Shown: positions 28,657 through 37,341 of the stretch, piece after piece | How the letters are laid out: the number at the start of each line of letters is the position of its first letter | How positions within the stretch are numbered: the first letter of the stretch is position 1 | DNA from: Shewanella sp. SR44-3 | GTDB lineage: Bacteria > Pseudomonadota > Gammaproteobacteria > Enterobacterales > Shewanellaceae | DNA length: 64,000 bases | Direction: 5' to 3' | Assembly: GCF_014163735.1 (NCBI RefSeq) | Contig: NZ_JACJDV010000003.1 | Span: 124,001-188,000, forward strand | Position numbers and translations under genes: made by a program | Notes under the pieces: model-generated | What the model was told of the DNA's origin: nothing | Database searches by the model: none | The model's input: only the letters and a program-made list of their open reading frames with translations

Positions 28657-29220
28657 ATGAATTTATCCAACAAGAGAAGCTCACAGTCGGCCCAGCTGAG
28701 TGTCGCCGATGAGGATAAGCAGTATTTAACCTTTAATTTAAAAGATGCTATGTATGCCATCGGGATATTGCACATCAAGGAAATATTGGAATACAGCAAT
28801 GTCACTCCTGTGCCTATGATGCCAAATTTTATTAAAGGCGTGATTAATCTACGTGGTGCTGTGGTTCCAGTAGTCGATTTATCTGCCCGCTTTGGCGGCA
28901 ATCAAAGCAGCATAGTTAAGCGAACTTGTATCGTCATCATAGAAGTCTTAAATGAAGAAGGCATGCAAGATATTGGCGTTGTTGTTGACGCCGTATCAGA
29001 AGTCATTGAAATCAGCCACACCAATATTGAACCTGCACCTGCGTTTGGTGCCCAAATTCGAGCCGATTTCATTCAAGGAATGGGCAAGATAAATGGTGAT
29101 TTTGTGATTATTTTACAGGTAGATAAGGTGCTTTCAGTAGAAGAAATGTCCATGGTTAGTCACTTGGCTCAAAGTCAAGGCAGTGCAAGTAAGCCAGTGC
29201 CCGAGCAAAGGGCACTGTAA
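28657..29220 (+). CDS. cheW: Chemotaxis coupling protein CheW
   Basis: A 187-residue CheW that links receptors to CheA. The CheW fold covers residues about 20-165: YLTFNLKDAMYAIGILHIKEILEYSNVTPVPMMPNFIKGVINLRGAVVPVVDLSARFG is textbook. Short N-terminal (SNKRSSQSAQLSV) and C-terminal polar tails flank it. Nine bases after the MCP stop, with TAGGAG as ribosome-binding site. A hairpin follows in the gap before cheR. Confidence 0.95.
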   Translation: MNLSNKRSSQSAQLSVADEDKQYLTFNLKDAMYAIGILHIKEILEYSNVTPVPMMPNFIKGVINLRGAVVPVVDLSARFGGNQSSIVKRTCIVIIEVLNEEGMQDIGVVVDAVSEVIEISHTNIEPAPAFGAQIRADFIQGMGKINGDFVIILQVDKVLSVEEMSMVSHLAQSQGSASKPVPEQRAL

Positions 29221-29227
29221 ACCTAAA

Positions 29228-29262
29228 TAGCTAAGTCAGCTCAATAGGAGCTGGCCTAGCTA
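29228..29262 (+). promoter_or_regulatory. Intercistronic hairpin between cheW and cheR
   Basis: An imperfect inverted repeat: outer arms TAGCT/AGCTA and inner arms CAGCTC/GAGCTG (29237-29253) around AATAG, separated by a 4x4 internal loop. No T-run follows, so it is more likely an mRNA processing or stabilising stem than a terminator. A second short repeat, CTCTA-GTGT-TAGAG, lies at 29290-29303 before cheR. Confidence 0.5.
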
Positions 29263-29326
29263 GGCTGACGTAATTCTCAATTAACTTCAACTCTAGTGTT
29301 AGAGAGAACAGGTAATTCATAACGCT

Positions 29327-30151
29327 ATGATTAACTCTGTGAGTATCAATATGGATGTTTTAAGCCTCAGCGATAAAGAATTCACTCTGTTCCAAAATAT
29401 GATCTATGACATTGCAGGCATCAATCTTTCAAGCAATAAAAAAGCCTTAGTTAGCAGCCGCCTAGCAAAAAGAGTCAAACATTTTGGCTTAAAAAGTTAT
29501 AGCCAGTATTTTGAACTCCTTAAATCCAAAGCTCATAATGAGCACCAAATTGCCATCGACTTACTCACCACCCACGAAACCTTCTTTTTTCGAGAGCCTA
29601 AACACTTTGATTTTTTGCGGGACAAAATAACCCCAAACTGGGACGCTTGTCCTCACAGAGTCTGGAGTGCCGCCAGCTCATCCGGGGAAGAAGCGTACAC
29701 CTTAGCCATGGTACTGGCCGAATATGCCACTAACAAAAATTGGGAAATTATCGGCACAGATATTAGCACTCAAATTCTTGAGCGGGCTCGAAGTGCTCAC
29801 TACGCCATTGAAAGAGCTGACAATATTCCCAAACAATACCTGAGTAAATACTGCCTTAAAGGTGTAGGTCACCAAGAGGGAACCTTTATTATGAGTTCAG
29901 ACATTCGTAAAAAAGTGCAATTTATCCATGCAAATCTTAAGGACAACCTCAGTCATCTCGGAAGTTTTGAAGTGATTTTCCTGCGTAATGTATTGATTTA
30001 CTTTGACGTTAAGACCAAACAACAAGTGGTATCGCAACTATTAAAGCAATTGAAACCTAAAGGTTATTTTATCGTCGGCCATTCAGAAAGCCTTAATGGA
30101 GTAGTGGATAGCCTTAAAGCCGTTGTACCTTCCGTGTATCAAAAAATATGA
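29327..30151 (+). CDS. cheR: Chemotaxis protein methyltransferase CheR
   Basis: A 274-residue SAM-dependent methyltransferase that methylates glutamates of the MCPs. N-terminal helical domain FTLFQNMIYDIAGINLSSNKKALVSSRLAKRVKHFGLKSYSQYFELL; catalytic domain with VWSAASSSGEEAYTLAMVLAEY, IIGTDISTQILERARSAHY and FLRNVLIYFD. Two Met codons (29327 and 29351) could start it; neither has a strong ribosome-binding site, and the first is kept. The stop overlaps the cheD ATG (ATGATTA), implying translational coupling. Confidence 0.94.
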   Translation: MINSVSINMDVLSLSDKEFTLFQNMIYDIAGINLSSNKKALVSSRLAKRVKHFGLKSYSQYFELLKSKAHNEHQIAIDLLTTHETFFFREPKHFDFLRDKITPNWDACPHRVWSAASSSGEEAYTLAMVLAEYATNKNWEIIGTDISTQILERARSAHYAIERADNIPKQYLSKYCLKGVGHQEGTFIMSSDIRKKVQFIHANLKDNLSHLGSFEVIFLRNVLIYFDVKTKQQVVSQLLKQLKPKGYFIVGHSESLNGVVDSLKAVVPSVYQKI

Positions 30152-30660
30152 TTACAGTCTTAGATAAGTACATATTCAAACAGATCACCTTACAACCGGG
30201 AGAATTTCACTTTGATCAAGGTAAAGTAAGGATAAACACTCTATTGGGCTCTTGCGTGGCAATTACCTTATGGCACCCTAATAAACACCTAGGTGGTATG
30301 TGTCATTATATGCTCCCCAAAAGCAGTCACGCGAGGCGCTTAGAGCAAGGCTTTTTTGCCGATGGAGCGATGAAATTATTTCTCGATGCCATTAAGCAGC
30401 ACCACACTCGCCCCGAGGACTATCACGTCAAACTTTTTGGCGGCAGTAATATGTTTCGCCAACTCAACAGCAATCACCACTTCCTTAATGTGGCTGAGAA
30501 AAATATTGCTGCAGGACTTAAATTACTAAAACAACATGGCTTTCATATACAGAATATGGATTTAGGCGGTACGGTTCACAGGCAAGTTTACCTAGAACTC
30601 TGGAATGGTGATGTGTGGGTAAAATATGGCGGCTTAGAGCCCAATAGAGAAACACTATGA
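30148..30660 (+). CDS. cheD: Chemoreceptor glutamine deamidase CheD
   Basis: A 170-residue CheD, which deamidates receptor glutamines and can be controlled by CheY or CheC. The catalytic cysteine C36 ([12 protein letters not shown]) and histidine H53 (GGMCHYMLP) are present, as are [24 protein letters not shown] and the ending [25 protein letters not shown]. It overlaps cheR by 4 bases and cheB by 4 bases (ATGA type), so the three are translated together. No cheC gene is in the operon. Confidence 0.95.
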   Translation: MITVLDKYIFKQITLQPGEFHFDQGKVRINTLLGSCVAITLWHPNKHLGGMCHYMLPKSSHARRLEQGFFADGAMKLFLDAIKQHHTRPEDYHVKLFGGSNMFRQLNSNHHFLNVAEKNIAAGLKLLKQHGFHIQNMDLGGTVHRQVYLELWNGDVWVKYGGLEPNRETL

Positions 30661-31733
30661 CAAAAATAAAAGTAATGATCGTTGATGATTCAGCCATAGT
30701 AAGGCAAGTATTACAGACAGTGCTCAACAAGGATCCTGCAATTGAAGTCATTAGCGCAGTTGCCGACCCTTTATTTGCGATGAACCGCATGGCAATCCAA
30801 TGGCCTGACGTCATAGTGCTCGATATCGAAATGCCCCGCATGGATGGGGTGACTTTTCTGAAAAAAATCATGTCTGAGCGGCCAACACCAGTGGTAATTT
30901 GCTCAACCTTAACTGACAAAGGCGCTGAAACTACGATGCAGGCGCTATCAGCTGGTGCAGTTAGCATAGTCACTAAGCCTAAAATTGGCTTAAAAGACTT
31001 TATTCAAGATGCTGCCAGCGATATCACAAACGCAGTTAAAGCCGCCGCCAAAGCGAATATGAGTAATATTCGTGCGCCAAAAATAGCGGTTAAAGTACGC
31101 GAAAAGAATGGAGTTGAGAGCTTAATCCCCTGTGGTGCTAGCGCTATGTCTAAAACCACTGAGCATGTCATCGCCATTGGCACTTCAACTGGAGGCACTC
31201 AAGCATTGGAATTTCTCCTAAAAGCCTTGCCAACCAACGCGCCAGGTATCGTCATTGTGCAGCATATGCCGGAGAAATTCACCGCATCCTTTGCTGAACG
31301 ACTCGACGCTATTTGTGATATTCGCGTCAGTGAAGCCCGTAATAACGACCGTGTTCTACCAGGTCACGCCCTAATCGCGCCCGGTGGTAAACACATGATG
31401 CTTAAACGCAGTGGTGCCCAATACTTAGTGGAAATTATTGATGGTCCTTTAGTCAACCGCCACAAACCTTCAGTCGACGTGTTGTTTCGCTCAACAGCTA
31501 AGTGCGCCGGAAAAAATGCCGTCGGTTTTATCTTAACTGGCATGGGCGATGATGGGGCTCGGGGTCTGAAAGACATGTGTGATGCTGGCGCCCCTACCAT
31601 AGCTCAAGATGAAAAATCCTGTGTAGTGTTTGGCATGCCAAAAGAAGCCATTGCACTGGGCGCTGCAAATAAGGTGTTATCTTTAGCGCTGATCCCCCAA
31701 GAAATCATGCGCTACGCCCATTTAAAAGATTAA
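30657..31733 (+). CDS. cheB: Chemotaxis protein-glutamate methylesterase CheB
   Basis: A 358-residue methylesterase that removes receptor methyl groups. Receiver domain: D10-D11 ([13 protein letters not shown]), phospho-acceptor D56 ([15 protein letters not shown]) and switch residues in [11 protein letters not shown]. Linker about residues 125-165. Catalytic domain with Ser177 ([17 protein letters not shown]), His ([17 protein letters not shown]) and Asp ([12 protein letters not shown]). It is the last gene of the chemotaxis operon; no strong terminator is seen after it, only a short tandem repeat. Confidence 0.96.
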   Translation: MTKIKVMIVDDSAIVRQVLQTVLNKDPAIEVISAVADPLFAMNRMAIQWPDVIVLDIEMPRMDGVTFLKKIMSERPTPVVICSTLTDKGAETTMQALSAGAVSIVTKPKIGLKDFIQDAASDITNAVKAAAKANMSNIRAPKIAVKVREKNGVESLIPCGASAMSKTTEHVIAIGTSTGGTQALEFLLKALPTNAPGIVIVQHMPEKFTASFAERLDAICDIRVSEARNNDRVLPGHALIAPGGKHMMLKRSGAQYLVEIIDGPLVNRHKPSVDVLFRSTAKCAGKNAVGFILTGMGDDGARGLKDMCDAGAPTIAQDEKSCVVFGMPKEAIALGAANKVLSLALIPQEIMRYAHLKD

Positions 31734-31770
31734 CTCATCGAATCAAGATAATTATCTCTACTCTAATCAG

Positions 31771-31800
31771 CTAAGCCGCTAAGCCGCTAAGCCGCTAAGC
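31771..31800. repeat. 8-base tandem repeat between cheB and ppiB
   Basis: The unit CTAAGCCG is repeated three times head to tail (31771-31794) followed by a partial CTAAGC. It lies between two convergent genes, 38 bases after cheB. Confidence 0.9.
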
Positions 31801-31812
31801 AATGTTGCTAAT

Positions 31813-32310
31813 TCAATCAATTAGCGTGACTTTCTTAATCACAATCGGCGTCACCGGTACATCTTCATGATCACCTTTAGTGGTGGTTTTCAGCTTTTCT
31901 ATCTGCTTAATGATGTCCATCCCCGCAGTCACCTTGCCAAAAACAGCATAGCCCCAGCCAGCATTGGTGGTGGCCACATGGTCTAGAAAATCATTATTAC
32001 CCACATTAATAAAAAACTGCCCAGTCGCAGAATGAGGCGCATCGGTGCGGGCCATCGCAATAGTGCCAATCACATTACTCAAGCCTTTATTAGCCTCATT
32101 GACTATGGGGTCATGAGTAGGTTTTTCATCCATAGTTTCAGTAAAACCACCCCCTTGGATCATGAAGCCTTTAATGACTCGATGAAAAATAGTGCCTTCA
32201 TAAAAGCCTTCTTTGCAGTACCTTAAGAAGTTCTTCGAACTCACTGGCGCCCGCTCCATATCAAGCTCTATGCTGATATCACCAAGATTGGTACTAAAAA
32301 TGATCATCAC
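31813..32310 (-). CDS. ppiB: Cyclophilin-type peptidyl-prolyl cis-trans isomerase
   Basis: A 165-residue cytoplasmic cyclophilin. No signal peptide: it begins MMIIFSTNLGDISIELDMERAPVSSKNFLRYCKEGFYEGTIFHRVIKGFMIQGGGF, with the catalytic arginine in FHRV and the Q-G-G-G of the active site; SATGQFFINVGNNDFLD and GYAVFGKVTAGMDII follow. Of two adjacent ATGs either could start. Length equals E. coli PpiB (164). Convergent with cheB; unrelated to chemotaxis. Confidence 0.94.
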   Translation of the reverse strand: MMIIFSTNLGDISIELDMERAPVSSKNFLRYCKEGFYEGTIFHRVIKGFMIQGGGFTETMDEKPTHDPIVNEANKGLSNVIGTIAMARTDAPHSATGQFFINVGNNDFLDHVATTNAGWGYAVFGKVTAGMDIIKQIEKLKTTTKGDHEDVPVTPIVIKKVTLID

Positions 32311-32365
32311 TATTCCTTAAAAATGAAGCAAACTGCCTCAATGAATTGTTCCGCAAGGCAACATA

Positions 32366-32392
32366 ATAAAAAACCGCGCTAAGCGCGGTTTA
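32366..32392 (-). terminator. Terminator of the TPR-TonB gene
   Basis: On the minus strand the stem AACCGCGCT/AGCGCGGTT (32372-32390) is followed by six T residues, 28 bases after the stop at 32421. Confidence 0.9.
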
Positions 32393-32420
32393 CAGTGTAC
32401 CTCAAGCTCAGCTACAAGGT

Positions 32421-33521
32421 TTAGTTTATGCTGTAATCCAATCTTACTTGGCTCTTGGCTGCAACCGCTTTGCCATCAACAAATTTAGGCGCATAACGCC
32501 AATCTTTAAGCGCTGCCAAGCTGGTTTTCTCGAACTGCTGGCCACCGTGTGAGTTGAGGATCACCGGCTTGCTCACAAAACCACTCTCGCTAACAGTGAA
32601 CTCCATCACCACCCAACCTTCCTTTCTATTTTTAAGATAAGAGGAAGGGTATTCAGGATTCACCCTGTATATAGGCTGCTGTTCTTGAGCATCAGCCCAA
32701 GGTTTCATGCTGCCGATGGCAATACAATGTGCCGTTGACTTTTCACTGTCCGACTCGCGCTCATAAAGCTCCACAAGACGAGAATGTGCCACAAGCTTGT
32801 ATGGATGGTCGAAACTTAAAACACTGTATTGTGTTACCAGCTCTTCATATAAAGCTATAGCTCTATGGTTCTTATTCTCAGCAAAATAGATACCCGCAAC
32901 GCTGGCCGTGACATTAAGTCTATCGATGCTATCCGCTGGGAGGGTTTCGCGATAAATATCCAAGGCATCTATGGCGTAATTACGTATTGTGCGGCTATAG
33001 ACTTCAGTCGGTGACAACCTATTAAATGCGCAGGCTTTTACAAGCGCTAATAAATTTGGATTGCTATCATCTTCAGCAATTTCGATAGCTCGCTCAAGTA
33101 ATTTTTTGGCCGATTTAGCATCTATCTCAGCCTCGCTGGCACCGAGTAATAGGTCAATTAACTCAATGGCTTCATTGCCAAATTCAGCCTCATAAACTGG
33201 AATTGCATTGAGGAATAAACTCAAAGCTTTAGCTTTATTAGCTTGCTTCTGTGAATGTTGTTTAGCTTCAGCAAGCAAAGCGTTAGCCCAGTTAAGGCCG
33301 AGGTTACTGGCATCGATACTGTGCTCGCCAAACTTAACTGTTCCCAATTTAAATGCTTGCTCAGCATGTAACACCATACTAGCGACATCATTAGTGGTAA
33401 CGGCTGCTTGATAGTCGCCATAAGCTTGTTTAAAGTCCACTTCAGCTGATGTAGCAATTGGGGCGTTCAACATGCCAACCACTAACAAAGCCGTTAAGCG
33501 GGTTGAATATCCATATTTCAT
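32421..33521 (-). CDS. Secreted TPR protein with C-terminal TonB domain
   Basis: A 366-residue periplasmic protein. A cleavable signal (TALLVVGMLNAPIATSA) is followed by helical TPR-like repeats (about 30-260, e.g. ALSLFLNAIPVYEAEFGNEAIELIDLL and HRAIALYEELVTQY) and a C-terminal TonB domain (about 275-366: YRVNPEYPSSYLKNRKEGWVVMEFTVSESGFVSKPVILNSHGGQQFEKTSLAALKDWRYAP). It lacks the N-terminal membrane anchor and proline-rich rod of classical TonB, so it is unlikely to energise receptors itself; a scaffold or peptidoglycan-related role is possible. Monocistronic with a terminator. Confidence 0.85.
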   Translation of the reverse strand: MKYGYSTRLTALLVVGMLNAPIATSAEVDFKQAYGDYQAAVTTNDVASMVLHAEQAFKLGTVKFGEHSIDASNLGLNWANALLAEAKQHSQKQANKAKALSLFLNAIPVYEAEFGNEAIELIDLLLGASEAEIDAKSAKKLLERAIEIAEDDSNPNLLALVKACAFNRLSPTEVYSRTIRNYAIDALDIYRETLPADSIDRLNVTASVAGIYFAENKNHRAIALYEELVTQYSVLSFDHPYKLVAHSRLVELYERESDSEKSTAHCIAIGSMKPWADAQEQQPIYRVNPEYPSSYLKNRKEGWVVMEFTVSESGFVSKPVILNSHGGQQFEKTSLAALKDWRYAPKFVDGKAVAAKSQVRLDYSIN

Positions 33522-33612
33522 TGTCTCAATCCTTATTTAAATGATAACGCTATGAATATTACAAGCTTACCGCTTAGAGTTCACTAAACTTCCTCGTTAT
33601 TCGATGCTCACA

Positions 33613-35163
33613 CTAAACCACATCGCCCATCCAGCGCTTTAGCAGCGGCGACATGATGAAGGTCAACAAGGCGCCTCCCAAGGCAATCCACATGATGTCT
33701 TGATAGAGTAGGCTGAAACTTTGATGCGAAGTGATGCCTGCTATATTCATGCTCGCTTGACCTGCAAGCAAGGCTGCGATGAATTCGGCAATCGCAGAAC
33801 CAAGAAACCATAATCCCATCATAAGGCCCACTATCTTAGGCGCTGATAATTTAGTGATCATTGAGAGCCCTATGGGGGAAATACATAATTCCCCTGTAGT
33901 GTGCAGCAAGTAAGCCAGCACTAACCAACCTAAGGCCACTTGCTCACCACCTTCTGCGAAATACAAGCCAACCACCAAAGCCAAAAAGCCCAAACCCACT
34001 TGCAATAGCCCTAGCGAAAATTTTATCGGCGTACTAGGACAATAACCATGTTGCGCTAACCATTGCCATAACTTGGCAAAAACTGGCGCTAACATAATGA
34101 TAAAAATGGCGTTAAGTGATTGCAACATGGGCGCCGGTATCGTCACCCCAAAAACGAGGCGATCGGTTATCCTATCGGCAAACAGGTTCATCGAACTTCC
34201 CGACTGCAAGAAACACAGAAAAAACACCGTCGACATCATGATAAGGCTGACGGCGGCATAGAGTTTTTGTTTAACCTCAGATGACACTTCATTGAGGCAA
34301 TACCACACAAGCCACAGGCCAATAGCCACAAATGCCAGCCCCAATACTCCGGCCACCAGCTGATGATTACCGATAAGCAGCATAACTACCGCCACCAAAC
34401 CTAAACTGCCCAGATAAATCAGCTTCTCTCGGCTAATGCTAAACCACACAGACTCAGTTAATTTGTCTTCATCCGGTGCATCAGCAACCCCAAGCAGGTG
34501 CCTATGTCCTCGCAGAAACACCACCAGCCCAAGTAACATGCCAAAACCTGCCAAACCAAAGCCATAAGCCCAGCCATAGGTGACACCCACATAGCCGCAT
34601 ATTATCGCTGCCAAGGCTGAACCTAAGTTAATACCCATATAAAACAAGGTAAAACCCGCATCTTTTCTTGGGTCATTCACTTGGTACAGCTTACCCACTA
34701 TGCTGGAAATATTAGGCTTTAAAAAACCGACCCCGACGATAATAAACGACAAAGAAAGATAAAAGGCCGTCAAACCTGTGCTAGCAACACGTTCGCCCGA
34801 CTCATTGATGTAAGCGGCGCTGCCTTCAAATGTCATTCCAAAGTGACCAAAACACAACAAGACGGCGCCCAAGACCACGGCCCGCTTTGCGCCTAAATAG
34901 CGGTCGGCCAAGACGCCACCCACTAAAGGCAAGGCGTAAACTAAAGCAAAGTAGTTACCAAAGATGCTGGCTGCCTCTTGGTCACTAAACAAAAAATGCT
35001 CTGTCAGATAAAAAATCAGTAAGGCCTTTAAACCATAGAAGCTAAATCGCTCCCACATCTCAGTAAAAAAGCACACGTATAAGCCCTTTGGGTGTGCTTG
35101 ACTAGCCTCTTTCTCGTTATTAATCACACCCACTCTATTTTCCACAGCAGCGCTATTGTCCAT
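33613..35163 (-). CDS. Proton-dependent oligopeptide transporter (POT/PTR2 family)
   Basis: A 516-residue inner-membrane symporter with about 14 helices, importing di- or tripeptides with protons. The ExxER-type motif is EMWERFSFYGLKALLIFYL (residues about 33-51); other family signatures are the FTLFYMGINLGSALAA segment and VLADRYLGAKRAVVLGA. The C-terminal CISPIGLSMITKLSAPKIVGLMMGLWFL is the second PTR2 signature. Divergent from a membrane-bound transcription regulator, which probably controls it. Close to DtpA/DtpB but substrate range cannot be read off. Confidence 0.92.
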   Translation of the reverse strand: MDNSAAVENRVGVINNEKEASQAHPKGLYVCFFTEMWERFSFYGLKALLIFYLTEHFLFSDQEAASIFGNYFALVYALPLVGGVLADRYLGAKRAVVLGAVLLCFGHFGMTFEGSAAYINESGERVASTGLTAFYLSLSFIIVGVGFLKPNISSIVGKLYQVNDPRKDAGFTLFYMGINLGSALAAIICGYVGVTYGWAYGFGLAGFGMLLGLVVFLRGHRHLLGVADAPDEDKLTESVWFSISREKLIYLGSLGLVAVVMLLIGNHQLVAGVLGLAFVAIGLWLVWYCLNEVSSEVKQKLYAAVSLIMMSTVFFLCFLQSGSSMNLFADRITDRLVFGVTIPAPMLQSLNAIFIIMLAPVFAKLWQWLAQHGYCPSTPIKFSLGLLQVGLGFLALVVGLYFAEGGEQVALGWLVLAYLLHTTGELCISPIGLSMITKLSAPKIVGLMMGLWFLGSAIAEFIAALLAGQASMNIAGITSHQSFSLLYQDIMWIALGGALLTFIMSPLLKRWMGDVV

Positions 35164-35409
35164 GATGTTCTCAGTGTTAGTTTTATACTTGCCTTAAGCT
35201 AACCCCTTGTCTTGTAAAAGACTTGAAGCTTAGGTGAACCCTAGCGGAATATTTGGTGAAGCTGGGTGAAGGGGATTGCTAAAGGGTGAAAGCGAGGTAA
35301 AGTAAAGGGGAATTTACCGGATCATCACACTAACCCATATACAGGTGACGCTATCTACTACCGCTACCAATTTATCGACCTCACGCTAAATACCCGCTTA
35401 GGTACCTTA
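35164..35409. promoter_or_regulatory. Divergent promoter region with phased GGTGAA repeats
   Basis: The 246-base region between the peptide transporter and the regulator holds four direct copies of GGTGAA at 35233, 35255, 35265 and 35285, spaced 22, 10 and 20 bases, that is at whole helical turns. This is the pattern of a multi-copy activator or repressor site. The frame of the regulator is also open backward to a stop at 35287. Confidence 0.55.
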
Positions 35410-37053
35410 ATGCGGGATGACAAACTCGAAATTAAGCTGCCATGGCTTAGCTATCGCCTGTTATCTGTGCTGTGTGAAGCCGCCCCCGGGATTGTGAGCC
35501 AAGAGCAGTTGCTGGAAAAAGTCTGGCCCGATGTGGTGGTGGGTGATGAAACCCTAAAGCAGAGAATAAAGTTACTCAGGCGCGCACTGCATGATGATGC
35601 CCAAAACCCGATTTATATAGAAGCTATTCGAGGTCGAGGCTATCGACTACTGCCTCAAGTCATAGTGATCAGCGAGCCCAGTTCGGCTCGAATGACAAGT
35701 TTAGATTTAGCCAATGACACCCATGTGATGCCTGAAGATGGCAAGAGCTATCCGCTATTTTGGAAGCTAACCTCTTTGAGTTTCGCGGCCTTAATGCTTA
35801 TTTTGGCTGTTGTGGCACTATTCATTTCATCGGGTAATAAAGTGTCAAGCCTTGACGAAAACGCACAATCATCACTAGCCTCACAAGGTTTTGATTTTGA
35901 ACTCTACCTCAAGGGGCTGGAGTACTATCATAGGTACCGAGAAGCCGATAATCTCCATGCCATAGAGCTATTCACTTCGGCTCTTGCCATCAACCCAGAT
36001 TTAGCCTTGGCCTATAGCGGTCTATCCGATGCTTATAGCCAAGGTGTATTTCAATTTAACGCCCCGCCACTGTGGCAACAAAAAGCCATCGACGCCGCCT
36101 ATAAAGCCATTGCCTTAGATCCTAACTTGGCGCAAGCCTATAAATCTTTGGGCCTGGCTTACTACAACAAGGGCTGGCTCAATAAAGCCATCAATGCCAA
36201 TCTTAACGCATTGCAAAAACAAGCTAACTATCATGAAGCCATGACAAACATAGGCTTTATCTATCGGGAAATGGGCCAGCTATCCAAATCAATAATCTGG
36301 ATTAATAAAGCCCTCACTCTCAGCCCTAACCATAGCGTTAGCTGCGTGCATAAGGCGCAAACCTTAATCGCCTTAGAAGACTTCCCCAAGGCTCAGCTGT
36401 GGCTAGACCGTGCATTAACCTTACAGCCCGATTCATTACTGGCCAATGACGCACAGGGACAATGGTATCTTCATCAAGGGCAATTCCTGCAAGCCAAGGC
36501 CCATTACTTTAAGCTAGTGCAAAGCCAGCCGTTGCAAACTCACTTTATTCACGGCCTAGCCTTAAGCCAGCTTTACCTCGCAGAATTTCAACTCACCATA
36601 GATACCAGCAAATCTCTATTGAACTCACAAAATCCCCAAATTGCCTTACAAGGTCGGTTACTTTCAACTCTTGCAATGTCGGCATTAAAAGAGAATGACA
36701 ATCAAAAGCTTGAAGATGAAATTTCGATGAGTGATGATAATGTTTCCGAGGTATCAAGTGAGCATAGCATTGCACTAGAACTGCTAGCCCAAGAATTTAA
36801 ACAGCGGTTACTGCAAGGCTCAGATAGAGCAGCAGATAGCTTAACGCTGGCATTGCTCTATAGCGCACAAAATGAACCAGAGACCAGCTATCGTTATTTG
36901 ATCCAAGCAATAAACCAAGGCTACTTAGCGCAACAATTACTGACTCTACATCCTAGTGTTAACACCTTGCGCAAAGACAGCCGCTTTCAACAATTAACCC
37001 ATGAGTTACTACAACAGCTTAGGCTTCAGCAGCAAGCTGTAAATCAACCTTAA
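35410..37053 (+). CDS. Membrane-bound CadC-like winged-helix regulator with TPR sensor
   Basis: A protein of about 547 residues from this ATG. N-terminal OmpR-type winged helix (IKLPWLSYRLLSVLCEAAPGIVSQEQLLEKVWPDVVVGDETLKQRIKLLRRALHDDAQNPIYIEAIRGRGYRLLP, residues about 9-84), one membrane helix (about 116-138) and a C-terminal periplasmic TPR region (about 155-535: ALAYSGLSDAYSQG, AYKSLGLAYYNKGWLNKAIN and so on). The conserved first strands of the domain (YRYQFIDLTLNTRLGTL) are encoded in frame before 35410 but no ATG, GTG or TTG precedes them, so the annotated start may be too short. Divergent from the peptide transporter, its probable target. Confidence 0.85.
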   Translation: MRDDKLEIKLPWLSYRLLSVLCEAAPGIVSQEQLLEKVWPDVVVGDETLKQRIKLLRRALHDDAQNPIYIEAIRGRGYRLLPQVIVISEPSSARMTSLDLANDTHVMPEDGKSYPLFWKLTSLSFAALMLILAVVALFISSGNKVSSLDENAQSSLASQGFDFELYLKGLEYYHRYREADNLHAIELFTSALAINPDLALAYSGLSDAYSQGVFQFNAPPLWQQKAIDAAYKAIALDPNLAQAYKSLGLAYYNKGWLNKAINANLNALQKQANYHEAMTNIGFIYREMGQLSKSIIWINKALTLSPNHSVSCVHKAQTLIALEDFPKAQLWLDRALTLQPDSLLANDAQGQWYLHQGQFLQAKAHYFKLVQSQPLQTHFIHGLALSQLYLAEFQLTIDTSKSLLNSQNPQIALQGRLLSTLAMSALKENDNQKLEDEISMSDDNVSEVSSEHSIALELLAQEFKQRLLQGSDRAADSLTLALLYSAQNEPETSYRYLIQAINQGYLAQQLLTLHPSVNTLRKDSRFQQLTHELLQQLRLQQQAVNQP

Positions 37054-37155
37054 GCCAAATATAGACAGGCAAAAAAAAGAGCAGAGCGAACAGATAAACA
37101 ATCACTTTCGCAGCAACGGTTAGCTAACAAAATGGTTAACTATCACGCCACTGCA

Positions 37156-37174
37156 ATTAGAGATTGTCTCTAAT
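37156..37174. promoter_or_regulatory. Palindrome upstream of the M3 peptidase gene
   Basis: ATTAGAGATTGTCTCTAAT: 8-base arms around TTG, 168 bases before the peptidase start. It has no T-run and lies outside any gene, so an operator is more likely than a terminator. It shares TTAGAG/CTCTAA arms with the dyads at 50435 and 63103 but has an odd 5-base rather than 6-base spacing. Confidence 0.45.
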
Positions 37175-37341
37175 ACTCATTGCTTGATACTGTAGTGGCC
37201 GTTAAACATGCATTGTACTGCTTACATTAGCCTTGTTGAGTTGCACTATGACTAACCTTGCTCAGCCATTAGGCTCATGTGACTAACTATCATCTCACTC
37301 AATGAACTAACAATAATTAGGGTCAACCCAAGGATATTTTA

